A DNA stretch of 64,000 nucleotides from Knufia peltigerae (GCA_030247855.1 JAPDRN010000037.1:186001-250000); one strand, 5' to 3'; positions 1 through 12,340 are shown, numbered from the stretch's first letter. A program made the numbers and translations. The notes: a model not told the origin generated them from the sequence alone.

Positions 1-695
1 CCCTCATCAAACCCACGATGCCTGTGGAACGAGTGACGACCGCGTGTCAGTTCGAGGCTGTCTCTTTGAGTGGGCTAGAGACAGAAGGGGCACAAGGGAG
101 AGAGAGATTGAAGAGGTCGAGGTAGACGGAGAGGCAACTCACCATGCTTCGCGGCACTGTAAAGCGGCGCACCCGCACTCGCAAGGTATCCCGCCAGGCT
201 GGCCGTCATGACTATACTCCCTCCCTTTGGCTTACCAGAGGGTTTGGGTTTTCGGATGTAATGGATGGCCAGCTTCGCCGTGTCGTTGGCGGCGTGCATG
301 TCGATGTCCACGGTGCGACGGTCGGGTTCTTTGAGCAACCCGTCCGCGTCCATTTCGTCCTTGAAGAACTGGTCCTTGTACTCCGCCACGCCGGCGTTGA
401 CGAACACGGCGTCGATGGACCCGAATTTCTGGCGGCCTGCTTCGAATGCCCCTCGCTGAGACTTCCACGACGTGATGTCGCATTGCTGGTACAGAAACCG
501 AGGCGACGACGTCAGTGACTTGGGTGCCGACGCGTGCGGTCGGGCCCGGTCGAGGACAATCACGTTGTTGCCGAGTTCATGTAGAAGGATGGCGGTCTGT
601 AGACCGATCCCGGAAGAGCCGCCGGTAATCAGGACCGTGCTGTTCCTTGGGCCGGAGAGGGATTTGCGGGATATGCTGAATGCTTCGGTGGCCAT
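1..695 (-). CDS. Short-chain dehydrogenase/reductase (SDR), 3'-truncated by window edge
   Basis: A classical NAD(P)-dependent SDR oxidoreductase; the substrate is unknown. Reading leftwards from the ATG at 695, the Rossmann signature TGGSSGIG lies at residues 24-31, an NAG motif follows near residue 100, and the catalytic YSAAK has Tyr179 and Lys183. Exon 1 is 143-695. A GTGAGT donor follows Lys183-His184, and an intron (22-142) ends in CAG. The next exon continues in frame as G-I-V-G-L-M-R, the usual sequence after the active site. The rest lies outside the window, so the C-terminal substrate loop is not visible. It is divergent from the gene at 1726. The fold resembles the 15-hydroxyprostaglandin dehydrogenase-like group, but the specific activity is not supported. 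Confidence 0.88.
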
Positions 696-1725
696 GGTGG
701 TGATGGTGGCTTTGTTCCCTTCGTCTTCTCAAGGCGTGATGTTGTTGTCGGCTGGTCACATACAGCACGAAGTGTTACTTCAAGGGGCAAGGATCATGGG
801 CATTCGGCCAAGGTACGACAAGTACCTTGTGGTGGCGAGTCAGGGAGCGAGGTAAAATACATCTGCTGTACCGATCCACACCCCCCCCCGCAATCCATAT
901 CAAGGTCAAAGCCTCGGTCCGCGAGGCTGTGGGCGCCTCTCACCATTTTTTTACTTGGTCAACTCCGCACATACCAAGAGCTCTCAGAGACCGACACAGA
1001 TCAAGTGGATGAAGCACCACATGGCCCTTGTCAATGTATCCTCCCCATTGAGGTGTCTAATAGTGATTGATTCATTGTGCTTGTGCAGTATGTATGTACA
1101 GTGCTCTGTCCCCCAAATATGCACCTCGTCAAAGACCCGCATCGACATGCCCACTTTGGCATCACAGCTGAAAATTCATGTTGACCACCACTTTCGCGAG
1201 GACTTCCATTCTTCACATTTTCGACCTACATCCCCTTCGCCAATGTATCTGATGAAACCGTGAACCTCAGCTCGCTCGCATGGCTACTTGTTCTCAAGAC
1301 ACTACAAGCATGGCGGTGTTTGCTTTGTCACACAGCCCAGCTGGTCCGGAGTGGTCATGCGCCAAACAGATGGTAGGAAACTGACAAAGACCTGCATCGT
1401 GGCTCGACATCGCCAGAGACCAGACCCACTACGAAAGGCACTCGAGGAAGAACTCGAGTTGCCATTCGAACAATGCGAAAGATGTGGCTTGCTGAAAGTC
1501 AAGACTGAAATGTAACCGCGGACGATGCTTACACCTCCAAGAACAGCGCGACAGTCTTCACAGCCTACTCGAGATGTATATAATGGTGCAAGAGGACCGA
1601 CTTGCAACCATGACTTGTCAATCAATACTCATTCAAACTCCTCAGTTGCTCCTTTGTTCGCACCCTCGTATTCCCACCTGACTTTGAGCCTCTCCGCCGC
1701 TCTGCCAGCACCCGATCGAGCCATC
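696..1725. other. Intergenic region between divergent genes
   Basis: About 1 kb between the divergent SDR and the gene at 1726. It has a homopolymeric C run near 882-891 and several short open frames without recognisable similarity. It presumably holds both promoters. I see no RNA gene or repeat. Confidence 0.5.
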
Positions 1726-3005
1726 ATGGCCTGTAAATTGCCAGATACACTCACAGCACTCCCGGTAGGTCTGAGAGAAAACACCATCATCGATGCCTAC
1801 TTTGCCGGGAAGGGCACCAGTGGACCAAAACCCGACATTGAGGGTATGGGATTGTCGGTCAACGACGACAGATATCTCAATTTCACCATCAAGACGATGC
1901 AGGATCAAATGTCTGCGCTCGCCAGTTGCCTTACTGACACATTGATGGTGAACGCAAGATCATGGCTCTTTCTCGAGGTATTACTCAACCAATGTCGCGC
2001 ACACGACTCTTGTCTTGTCACTTCACTCCATCGTGTTGTCTCCCTTGTGCTTGCTGACACACTCAAAACAACAGAACTTTGAATGGTTCTTCGGTCGATA
2101 CCCGGAGCTGACCAAGGACGAACAGAAAGCTATCGACAAGGTGCTCAAGCAGGAGATAGATTATGTAACCCAGTTGCCCCCGAGTGAGCAATTCATCACA
2201 CCTTGGGACTACCAAACCAAGATCTTTCCTCGCAACGGGCTGAAACCGCGCTACCAATTGCCGGCGTTGCCTGCACAGGCAGATGCCAGGGCACGTTTCG
2301 TTCATCACCTGCGTGTCAACATGCTGGGCATGTTCATGTGGGAGGGCGGCCGAGGTGCTGACTTCAAAGCATGGTTGGACGGTGGCGCTCAAGGTGGATT
2401 GCCTCGGACTGCTCTGCTCAAGTAAGTGGCTATCCAGAATGCGATGCCCCGTCTTGAGATAATAGTGTGTTTATGTGTGCACTAACAATCGCTCTGCTCT
2501 GATAGTTGCTGGGAACTGGTGTTCTACTCCGCGATCCAAAGTGGTTTCGTAGACCCGAAGGTCTTGAAACCCATGTACACGGACGGTGCTGCTTTCAAAG
2601 CTGCCTTTCCTGGTATTTCCGACTCTGGATCAGCTTTGTTGAAGACATTCGAGGCGAAACTGTCACCACGTCTTGATGCGTCCAAAGATACTCCAGACCT
2701 GAGAGCTGGAGATATCATCATTTCCAACTGGGGTGGGAAAGCAAACCATGTCTTTGCCCTGGTCAGTCAAGAAAAACCCGTTACAAAAATGAGGGTGAGA
2801 TTACCTTCTCTTTTCACTTTGTGTCTGCACTTACACAGTTGATCTTGTCGCTGACATACGTCACCTCATACAGGCCATCCAACTCTGGGGAAACAGTGGA
2901 GCGGGTATCACGTTTTATACCAAATTTGGGGACTTCTTGCAAAGGGCAGGTGCCTCAGCTCAGGCCGAAGACCGCTCATACTTTGTCTTGAGGCTTGATG
3001 CTTGA
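1726..3005 (+). CDS. Hypothetical protein with possible NlpC/P60-like Cys/His dyad
   Basis: Four exons (1726-1977, 2075-2421, 2506-2794, 2874-3005) join with consistent phases into about 339 residues. I do not recognise the family with certainty. The third exon opens with an N-C-W-E helix-start motif. It continues to G-D-I-I-I-S-N-W followed by N-H-V-F-A-L, an arrangement resembling the Cys and His of NlpC/P60-type papain-fold hydrolases; this is inference from spacing and context. The N-terminal half has no motif I can name. There is no signal peptide and no transmembrane segment, so it is probably cytosolic. An in-frame upstream open stretch from 1525 exists, but the ATG at 1726 has a better leader (CGAGCCATC) and begins the conserved-looking part. 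Introns 1 and 3 end in ACAG and intron 2 in GATAG. Confidence 0.7.
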
Positions 3006-3653
3006 TAGGACATGCTGTTAAATTTGGTGGCGTGAAGGAGTGAAGAGCGGACTAGATCTTTTGCTGGTGAGATGGGATATCAGCCGGTGACTTTCATTGA
3101 GATAATCAAGAGGACAGCGAGGGCTGAGATAGATTTCCTTCTACATTAAGAATGGGCCATGAAAACATCTCGATCACAGTAATTATGAAACAAGCCACGA
3201 CTGGTCTACGCAGAGGAAGTGAAGACAGAGTCCGGGCGCGGTATCCTTGCATGTAATGCTGATGCTGGAGTTCGTCTCATGCTGGTCGCTGACTAAGAAA
3301 TTGTCTTGGCTCTTACCAGTGTTTTTACTCGGCTGCTGATGATTTGAATTCAACTACTCGATCTCTTTCATCGACTCTCAACCACAGCCAAAGTCCTCGT
3401 AAGAGTGAGATATCTTTACCTATGTTGATCAGCATTTCCGTAACCTTCTCTTTGCAGGGGAATCAGTGAATGCAATCCAAATCAGTAACATAGCCTGGAA
3501 AGTGACCAGGTAGCCTGACTCGTGCGACAAAGGCATCGCCTTCTTTGTCGTCTGATGGTGGGTCAGATTCAGAGCATTCCTCGAGTCTTCCTGCTCTATA
3601 GATAGATTCTTTCCTGGTTTTTCGCCCATCTCGCAGCCGCTCACGCTGGCTTG
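3006..3653. other. Intergenic region upstream of the zinc-cluster regulator
   Basis: About 650 bases with no gene I can support. Minus-strand open frames here run into the antisense of the next gene and look like shadows. Confidence 0.5.
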
Positions 3654-5966
3654 ATGGACCCAAGGAGTCGCGAGTTTGGAACCGCTCCCGTCCAGCCAGG
3701 TGAGCCACCTCCCGACACGGACAGTAATGCAACTCGTAAGCGAAGGAAGGCCGTCCTTGCTTGCGATCCGTGTAGGTTGCGGCATCTCAAGTGCGATGCT
3801 CTGTATCCTGTTTGTCGGCAATGTCTACGAAGACAGTCTTCAAACTTGTCATGCACATACCAGTCTCCCTCACTGGAGATTCTGAGACAAAAAGAGTACA
3901 TCGCTACTTTGCAAAACCGGATTGAAGAGCTAGAGCGTGGGAACCGCCAACTCAACGGTCTGCTAACCTCTCCAGAGACCGGGAACAAGAGCCACGAGCC
4001 ACGAGCCACTGCTACGCTAGGAAGTACTGAGCATGAGTTCGCCACCCAGCAAACAGGCATGGCGACATGGGATCCACTGCAGCCACAACATCAGGGAGAG
4101 TCCAGCCCAGTGGATGCTATGGGTGCTAATTCGACAGTACAACCTGATGGCCAAGCACACGATAGCCGATACTATGGCAGCTCTTCTGCCGTGTCGTTCA
4201 TGCAGCAGGTCTACGAAACCATCCCGAATGGCAATTCCTCAAATGCGCCGGATGGCTCAGTGAATCATCCGCCACTGCATCATCCGGATGCGAGAGGCTC
4301 GAGGTTCTGGACCTTAAAAGAACAAGGATTGTCGCCTCTATTCCCCCGGTCCCTGATGGACACCGCGTTGAATTCTTACTGGAATAGAGTCTATCCATTG
4401 TATCCTTTCATTCACAAGCCGACATTTATACAGTCCTACGAGCAATTATGGGACCTCGGAAGCGAACCAAACACTCCCGAAGCTGGACTCGGAGGCTCCG
4501 CAGAATACGGTCCCCGCAGCATCGTCTTCCATTGCGCGCTGAATGTCATGCTGGCTCTGGCGACGCAATTCATGGATATGCCACTGGACGATCGCCGCAG
4601 GCTGGAAGAGGCGTTTGCGAACAAGGCAAAAGACCTATGCCGACTTGACCTATTCGACGATGGGTCTTTGGCAGTCATTCAGACTCTCCTGATTATGACC
4701 CAGTATCTTCAATGCACGCCTCACCCCAACCGATGCTGGAACTGCATCGGGATAACCTGTAGGCTGGCTCAAAGCCTCGGACTACACATCGAGACCCCCC
4801 AAGTAGAGAAATTGACAGGGCCGTTTGCATTGGAGATGCGCCGTCGTGTATGGTATGGCTGTGTCACCCTGGACGCAGTTGTGAGCATGACGCTTGGACG
4901 GCCTCTGATGCTTGCTAATCCTGGCAATGTCCCTCTTCCTCAGGCCGTAGATGACTACTACCTAGAGCGACCAAACGGTCAGCCGTCCGGTTGGCTCTCA
5001 ACCATGGCATTCTTCGCGGAATCTGTTAAGCTATATCTCATGCTGGGACAGATAGTGTCGCAAATCTACGCTCCGACTCCTGGGCCTTTGCGGTCGTCGC
5101 AAGCTTCGGGAAAAACGGCCAGTTTCACCAATTTCGGGGACTTTGCCTTCATTCAGAGAATGGACACCGACATCGCCGCTTTCGAAGCCAACATGCCACA
5201 TTATCTCCACTGGGATCGAAGACACAGACTGGCGCCGGGGCCATTTGATGCCCACATCTTCAAGATGCAAGCGTCGGTGCTGTACGCTCGGTATTTGCAT
5301 CTCCGCATCTTACTGTACCGTCCCATGTTCATCCAATATTGTCAACACGTATGTTCACAGGCGGAAGAGGATGAGAGGGACTCGAGGTTTCACGCAAAAG
5401 CCACCGAAGTGTCACTCATCCTCGCTCGTGGACTGTCAAAGACGTGCGTCGAGAACTCGATCGGCCTGGTCGAGCAAGTACATGCTCGCTCGACGACCAC
5501 GGCGACAGGAGCCTGGTGGTACAACTTGTACTATGCGCGGACGGCGGGGCTCGTTGTGCTGATGGCAATGGCCTGTGATCCGATTATAGATGTTGTCGGC
5601 TGGTCGAAGTTGACCGAGAGCTGGAACAAATGCAAGGCTGCTCTTTCTGCCCTTCTGGTCTTCAGTCCAGCTGCAGTACGGTGTCTCAGGGGCTTGGAAA
5701 AGTTACACGAGCATATCATAGGCTCCAAACAGGGACAAAGACTGGCGCATGAAGAGCCGCTGCCGGGTAGGGATGCAGATGAAGATCCTCTTCATGATGC
5801 ATGGAGCCGAAATCGTGAGGACGGTCCTCAATCTCACCTCCCAGATCACGACCTTGAGCCTGGCGCTGCTGCGAGCTTTCTGGATGATCTCGGCAGCTTG
5901 GAATGGCCGAATGAAATGGAGGCGAGCATGCTCGAAGGAATTTTCTCCTTTGATCTATTCGAATGA
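3654..5966 (+). CDS. Zn(II)2Cys6 zinc-cluster transcription factor
   Basis: A fungal-specific transcription factor of 770 residues on one uninterrupted exon. The basic stretch RKRRK precedes the binuclear zinc cluster near residues 37-70 (CDPC, then C six residues later, then CRQC and a final C), the DNA-binding domain. A heptad-like coiled coil with the segment LQNRIEELE follows and would give dimerisation. The centre (residues about 230-520) has the look of the fungal_trans middle homology region, including WNRVYPLYPF, RLAQSLGLH and EMRRRVWYG. The C-terminus is acidic and ends in a short Phe/Leu-rich tail that could activate. The ATG at 3654 follows a non-ATG codon in the same frame. No adjacent biosynthetic cluster indicates its target genes, so the regulon is unknown. 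Confidence 0.92.
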   Translation: MDPRSREFGTAPVQPGEPPPDTDSNATRKRRKAVLACDPCRLRHLKCDALYPVCRQCLRRQSSNLSCTYQSPSLEILRQKEYIATLQNRIEELERGNRQLNGLLTSPETGNKSHEPRATATLGSTEHEFATQQTGMATWDPLQPQHQGESSPVDAMGANSTVQPDGQAHDSRYYGSSSAVSFMQQVYETIPNGNSSNAPDGSVNHPPLHHPDARGSRFWTLKEQGLSPLFPRSLMDTALNSYWNRVYPLYPFIHKPTFIQSYEQLWDLGSEPNTPEAGLGGSAEYGPRSIVFHCALNVMLALATQFMDMPLDDRRRLEEAFANKAKDLCRLDLFDDGSLAVIQTLLIMTQYLQCTPHPNRCWNCIGITCRLAQSLGLHIETPQVEKLTGPFALEMRRRVWYGCVTLDAVVSMTLGRPLMLANPGNVPLPQAVDDYYLERPNGQPSGWLSTMAFFAESVKLYLMLGQIVSQIYAPTPGPLRSSQASGKTASFTNFGDFAFIQRMDTDIAAFEANMPHYLHWDRRHRLAPGPFDAHIFKMQASVLYARYLHLRILLYRPMFIQYCQHVCSQAEEDERDSRFHAKATEVSLILARGLSKTCVENSIGLVEQVHARSTTTATGAWWYNLYYARTAGLVVLMAMACDPIIDVVGWSKLTESWNKCKAALSALLVFSPAAVRCLRGLEKLHEHIIGSKQGQRLAHEEPLPGRDADEDPLHDAWSRNREDGPQSHLPDHDLEPGAAASFLDDLGSLEWPNEMEASMLEGIFSFDLFE

Positions 5967-8832
5967 ATCTGACCTTCAAGTATACGACACATCGCCAGCT
6001 CAAGGGAATAGTCGACAACCTCTCTCTTGAAATAAGGCCGAGTTTTCAGCGACGATGCCGAATACCACCATCAAGCTTGCAGTAAAAGATTGTTCCGACT
6101 CAAGTGTACCTCGGTAGCTGGGACTTCTGGGCTGGCAAAGTTACACTACGAAGCGGCTGAGACTTTCAAAGGAACAATTTCGACCTGCTTGAGCACTTCG
6201 ATGTTCGAGCCGACCACGAAATATGCTGTGCATCCGGCATGGAAAGAATGAGGTCGTATTGGAAATCGCCTGTGCGACGCAGTAAGTACAAGTACAAGTG
6301 CGGATGTACTCCGTAGTTTCGAAAGCGGTGCCAGCACAACGTGCTGTGCTCGTGGACTTCGGTTACCCACCTTTTCCAAGGAATTGTCCGTGGTCCAGAC
6401 ATGCCTCGTGGAACGTGGTACAAAAACCACCAGGGACAGAAAACGGTCTGCGGATGTTTTCTTGTTCTTCAGCTCATGCGTGGCGTAGGCAGGAAAGGTA
6501 CTCGTACTTCCAGTGGAGTCAGGCTTTCTGTTCGCGAGCTCGCTCCTGTGATCGGCTCTTGAGGTGGAAATCTGGAGGAGGTTTGGAGTGTCCACATGCT
6601 GAGCTTACTTCATGAGAGGAGCTTGATATTCAGATTTGTACAACAATAACCGGAGCAGCAGCATCCACCGTCGTCATGGTCGTAACGAGTACGAGACTCC
6701 ATCCGCCACACTTGTCGGTGGCGGCGCGGAAGACCCTTCGATGTGCGATGGTAGGACGAGGGATGACGATTTGCTGCGCTTACCCAAATACCTACTTATT
6801 CTTATGATGAGATAGTTGCTTACTGCTTTATAACTGGTCTCACCAACTAATTAGTACTATGCTCAACACTAGAAAGAGTGGTTCTCAACGAGGCTTTCGT
6901 AGCTGTTCCAGGGCTTTCTCTCGGTGATGCCCAACTAAAGGGTGAGCTTAGTCAAGGCTCCGGCTAAAGCGGCCTTTTGTCTCATTGTCTACGGAGCAGG
7001 ATCACGCGGTACAGTGCGTGGCTTGCTGCTACTGAGAAATGGCTTCTTCGATTCTCGAGTCATGTACAAGACACTTCCGTACTTTTTTAGGTACCAATGC
7101 GGTTCCTGATGTGAAAAAGCCACCGCTTACAGTTGTGAGGAACCGTTCAGGGAGGGTCCACCAAGCCCAACAACGAGTCCGAACTGACGGGGGGGGAGGG
7201 GATTACGGATAACGCCCGTTCTTCTTGTCGGTCTCGGGCAAGGAGAATCTTGAACAAAAAGATCTTCTAGAAAGCTCAAATGTGCACCTCGACTCTTTTT
7301 CAACAACTTCTGGCTCACGTTGTTGTGTAACCATGTGCCACATCTTGACAGGGGCATCGAGGCAATCTCACCGGTGCCTTGCATGTGCCTGTACTCTTAA
7401 CCGTGTGTAACCCTCTCCTCTTCTCCCTCGTCTCTTTCTTATCTGTCCCTCGACAAAGGGCCAAGAAAGACCAGCCTGACGCCTGACATCTGTCAAGGCA
7501 TCGGTTGGCGTCCAGTAGCTTTGTCCTAAGTATCCCAGTTGTACGTAAAAGGATGTCCGATGAAAATGTCGGGAGTGACTTGCTCTGTACTCAAGTGGCC
7601 AAATGAGTTCTCCCATTTGACGTCGTGATTCTCTTCTCCCGCTTTCCACTCTTTTCGTTTCTGGCCAGGTGAGTGGTCAGCTAATTCTACGAGGTTTTGT
7701 GTCTTGACTAGGATTAAGGAACTAAACTCATCGTAGCACTAATCGATACCTTTTTCTTTTCTGGTTTCAGCTCGAACCATGCTTTTGAGGCTTTGGGCTA
7801 CTTCAACTTCGGCCCCCTTTGCCGGGGCGGGGATTGTGGGTAGTAGAGGAGGAGGAAGGCAAAAAGTAGCTGTTGTTTAGCCCAAAACTGACCTCGAGTC
7901 ACTACTTGACTCCGGACATCAATCTATCAATTCTGATGCATGTCGTCAGTCCGAGACCAGCAACGATCGTCACACTGCAGATAGACAATCCCCCCTCCCG
8001 AATCATTCATTCCAACAAGTCACGTCTCGACGGTTCCTTTTTTGGCTCGTTACTTGTTCCAAGCTTTTCAAAGCCCGCCCGCAATCCTCTCAGTCAGGCA
8101 AGGAGCGACACACACACACAACACACATTCCTGGCGTTCGCCCTTTCAAACCCGCCCACTCAACCCCTTCCCACCCATCCCTTTGTGTGACTTGATGGTG
8201 AGTGCAGCCGCGTTTCTCCAGGACATGTCCGTCACTCGTGAACCGGGCTGACTGAGACCGGAAGCACCTACTCGTCGTGCTTACAGTAAGTAGTGCGTGG
8301 AACATGCTTGCAGAAGGCGGACCACACCAACGGGCTAACGACCCTCTACTGGTTTATGTCAATTTAGTGTCAGATCGATGATCTTGTGTGTCCATCTAAC
8401 CCTGCCTCTTGTACCTGGTGCGGCTGTCCCCCCTCTTCCCCATCCTGATGCCATGCCCGAACATGTGGGAGACACAAGGAAAGAAGAGACAAGACGGACA
8501 CGAGTATAGTTACCTGAAGTTATGTCAAGTATGGGCAAGTTGCTCGTTTCCCCCATATAACACTCTCACGCGCACAACCCTTTGGATCAAAGATCATCCA
8601 CCACCACCCATCATCGTCTTTGAGCCAACCTCCTCTCTTTCCCAATTCCCCATTCTCCAGTCCAATCCTTTTTTTTCGGTTTCTCTTCACTTTGGTGATT
8701 GCTGGGTTCGATTGACACTGTTCCCTTAACTCGGTAAAGTTGTTGCGTCAATCGGTGCAAATCTTAGATCTACACACGGATGATATAGTAGCATCGCCAC
8801 CAACAACGACAACAAACGTCGAACTTCGAACC
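5967..8832. other. Long gene-poor region upstream of the RGS gene
   Basis: Nearly 2.9 kb without a supported gene. The part from about 8000 to 8832 is strongly pyrimidine-rich, with CA/CT tracts such as 8107-8126, which fits a long promoter and leader of the RGS gene. One TACTCCGTA element lies at 6307-6315. A minus-strand open frame at 6146-6595 has no recognisable similarity. Confidence 0.5.
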
Positions 8833-10631
8833 ATGTTCTCCTCCCTACCTTCGTGGCTAGATTGGTATCGCAAACCGTCCTACCGGGACCCAGTCGTCTT
8901 CTCGGCGTCCATCAGGGCAGATCTCGAAAATGGCCTCACTTCTAGACCGGGTTCCATCAGCTCCCAATCCGACTCTGCCATACCTTCCAACTTGACATTG
9001 GATCGTGTTCTCAACAACGATACATGTACGTTAAAAACGGTGTACCTATGTCGTATACAACCTGCCATAATGAGATCTGCGAAACAGCGTGGCTAATCAT
9101 TGGTCACAGGCAGTCCGTTGTCACTCTACGATTTCTACATGTACCTGAAGCATATTGAACTCTCGCCAGAGAATTTAGAATTTTATATCTGGTAAGTCCA
9201 TTCCATCCTCGTTCACCAGGCGAGTAGCCTGCATTCCAACAACAACAACAACAACTTCTCTCTACTAGCACTTTCCTTGGCTACAGTCTCTCTCCCTCCT
9301 CAAGCCTACATTCCAGCCAGCTTTCTCTCTTTTCAAGTCTGCGCTCTACCTATTCCACATACTCACTCTTTTTTTTCGATCGTCATAGGTTCAAAGACTA
9401 CGAAGCACGTTACAACGCGAGTTCTCAAAGTACCTCCCCGACACAAGAGACACCTTTACTCGTTTCTTCCAAAGGTGAGAAATCTTCTGGCGGCGGCGGC
9501 GGTGCTGGAGGACCATATGTCCCCGAGGGGTTTGGAACTACATCGCCGCCACCTGGAGGTGAAAACGACCTGACAACGACGACCACTCGGCTCCCAGATC
9601 TAGGTATGTTTTACATCTTTTTTTCTCTCTCTTCCCCCTTTGGATGATGAGTCGACCATAATGTCCTCAGTACCCAGTACCCATGCATGACCCATTACCC
9701 ATGTCGCTACCGTCCAACCACGTCCATACTCCCATTCCCCATCACTTTCAAACATGGATGAATAAAATAGACTAGCGTGTTTGTGTATGTGTTTGTGTCA
9801 TCTGTGACTGACCTCTGTTGGATTTTGTGTGTGTGAATTATAGCATTCCAAACCTACATCCAAGACCTGGTGACGTCTCAAGAGTCCAAACGCTGCCGGC
9901 CCTTTTGGGACCGCAACAATTCCGACAAGACGCTCGTCCATCATTCCGGGTCCGGTTACAGTCGGCGCGAGGAACTCTCTCACATTGTCTCTCGGTACCT
10001 CACCCCGGACTCCCCTCGGGAACTCAACATCCCACCTGCGATGCGGAAACAGGTCGTGTCCTCGATCTCCCGGGGGGACTTTTCCCCCGACCCCCTCCGA
10101 CCCGTCGCCGACCACGTCTACTACCTCCTCCGCAACTGTTCCCACCGCAACTTTATCCGGCTGGGCGTCAAGAACGGCACCTTTGAGACCCTGTGCATGG
10201 TCACCATCGTCGGGGTCCTCTTCACGGGCTTGGGTCTGTTGACCATGCTGCTCGTGGCCTTTGCGTCCCCCTCCATCCACCACTCCTCGCGGTGGCGGGG
10301 GTTGGCCTCCGCCCCGTTTTGGATCATCGGGTTTTCGTTCCTCTTCGCGGGCTGGAGGGGTTCGTGTTTCTTGTTGCTGCTGTTCTCCCGTCGGCAGGAG
10401 TTGCCCTGGGAACGCCTGTCCGACGACGGCAGCGTCAGGACGTCGACCAGTTCCCGTTGGAGCCTGGTCAAGTTTGCGAAGAAGATGATGATCTTTGAAC
10501 GGAAGATCCGGGTCAAGGACCGTGGCCTGAGAGACCTACAGAGAAAAATCGTCATCCAATCCGTCGTCGCCTCGGTCGTCGCCACGGCCGTCCTCGAGGT
10601 CGTCTTCCTCGTCTTGCCCGTTTGGAAATGA
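8833..10631 (+). CDS. RGS-domain membrane protein (regulator of G-protein signalling)
   Basis: Four exons (8833-9025, 9110-9191, 9389-9603, 9844-10631) give about 425 residues with matching phases. The N-terminal half carries an RGS-type helical domain: the CSPLSLYDFYMYLK segment and the following NLEFYIWFKDYE helix are typical. The domain is interrupted by a Gly/Thr/Ser/Pro-rich loop before AFQTYIQD. The C-terminal half has three hydrophobic segments at about residues 279-303, 321-344 and 398-423, so the protein is membrane anchored. Fungal RGS proteins with three C-terminal membrane spans include the Rax1-like group. They would stimulate GTP hydrolysis by a G-alpha subunit or act at polar growth sites. 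Which subgroup this is cannot be settled by eye. Confidence 0.85.
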
Positions 10632-10934
10632 ATGACCACTTCGCCGTCCGAGTACAACTACTGATGGACGACGACCTCAACGGTCCCGATCAACAACAGC
10701 AACGAATCGTACGCGGAACCATGACAAGACAGAAAGAGAATAATTCTTTCAAAACATGACCAGAAGCAGTGATACCATTGTAACAACAATATATATTTCT
10801 ATAATTTTATTTGCAGTACTGCAGTACACTTGGATATTTTTCTAACATGTACGTCATTTAATGAATGCATGCATCACAATTCATCTTTCTCCGTCCAGAC
10901 CAAACCCCCCAGGAAAACCCTGAAACGCAAAAGC
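10632..10934. other. Convergent intergenic spacer
   Basis: About 300 bases between the stop codons of the convergent RGS and GH16 genes. It is AT-rich around 10790-10860 and presumably holds both 3' ends. No gene is visible. Confidence 0.5.
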
Positions 10935-12249
10935 TTAGGATGCTTGATAAACTCTGAAAGCACCGAACTCCCAATACGCATTCTGGTAAGCGCTGCCAGG
11001 TTGGTTGCTCACGTAATCCACGCACGTACCAGGACACTTTGACTGCTCAGTATAATACTTTGGTTGGCCCGCCCAGTCACCACAGAGATCGATGTTGGCG
11101 ATAATACTTTGGTTTCGGAAATGACTCCCAATGTCGCAGTCTGTACTTGGGAAATCGGCCAGTGCCTGGGGCCAAGTGGAGGGATCTGGTGTGACACTAG
11201 TTGAATTGGACGGTGACGTGGTGATGTCGTTTGGAACATTGTCACGGTCAAAGAACCACACTCGGATGCCAGCATCCCTGAGTTCCATTGCGTAGATACC
11301 TCCACCATTGTTGTTGAATTCCTCTCCGAATGTCGCCTTGGATCCTTGAACACCACAGCCACTATCTCCGTCGGTCGAGTTCAGGCAGTTTGTGCTCATC
11401 GAGTGGCCGATCTCCTTTCGTTTGACATTCATCTTACAATCCTTGGTGGTGTGAAGGGTGACTTGATTCCCGTCCGGTGCAAGATTGGTCGCTTCCGCCA
11501 CATCAATTTCGCCATTCGTCGGCCAGTTGGAAGGATCCGTCAGCCACAACGCTGGCCAGGTCGAGCAACCATAAGGTGAGTGTTTGACATCGAAAATGAA
11601 CAGTCCATCGTTGTAGGTGTTCTTCGACGTCACCCGCACTGATTTACGGCCAGTAGTCGTGTCAGTGTCGGAGAGGTCGACTCGGAGGATGGCAGATGTG
11701 GCGGTTGCGTAGGTAAGGTTCAAGGCGACAGACCCTGGACCATCGACGTAACTGATAAGACAGGAGAACATTAGTACACGCAGCGTAAGAGACTTCCAAC
11801 GCGACGAGTTCGAGCCACACTCACTGTACAAATCCCGCTGCAGGGTCGTAACCGGTAAAATAGTCAAAGTTGTCGAAGAAATTTGTCCCCGAAAACGTAT
11901 CGACCAAATTGTATTGGAGTTTGGAGTAGGTGGGATAACGATTCTCTCGAGTGACCACCACCGCAACGACAATGACTATGACGATGACGATGATCGAGAC
12001 GATGGCCAGAATAATCCAGCATTTTCGAGACCAGTTCTTCGGGTTCCGTCTCGAGGTCGACATGCCTCTGTCATAGAATCCCGACGACGTTTGTTCCGTG
12101 GCCGCCGTCTTGGAAGGATAGTAGGAAGATCTCGATGGTGTATCGGGCGGCTGCATATATGGTGGAGGTTGATTCTGGGAATATCCAAATCCTGATTGAG
12201 ACCCATGGCCAGCATAGGGGTCCCCCGAATGGGCAGCGGCAGAAGACAT
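10935..12249 (-). CDS. Membrane-anchored GH16 endo-1,3(4)-beta-glucanase
   Basis: Two exons (11825-12249 and 10935-11751; 73-nt intron with GTGAGT donor) encode about 413 residues. A Pro/Tyr/Gln-rich cytosolic tail of about 75 residues precedes one very hydrophobic Ile/Val membrane span (residues about 77-99), giving a type II topology with the enzyme outside. The GH16 active site appears as GEIDVAEATN, with Glu223 the expected nucleophile, Asp225 the helper and Glu228 the acid/base. The upstream PALWL segment is also typical. The family cleaves beta-1,3 or mixed 1,3/1,4 glucans during wall remodelling. The ATG at 12249 is preferred over an in-frame ATG at 12303, because the following segment is the composition-biased tail seen in similar anchored GH16 proteins. 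Confidence 0.9.
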
Positions 12250-12340
12250 GATTGCAAAACGATATTGATCTTCAGCCAGCTGGACAAAAGGCGACCAAGA
12301 CAAGGAACTTCAAGAGCAAAAATTCAACAGAAGGACGAGG

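Noticed and set aside
6146..6595. 149-codon minus-strand open frame in the long gap before the RGS gene
   Set aside because: No motif, no splice-site-supported extension, and overlapping open frames on both strands.
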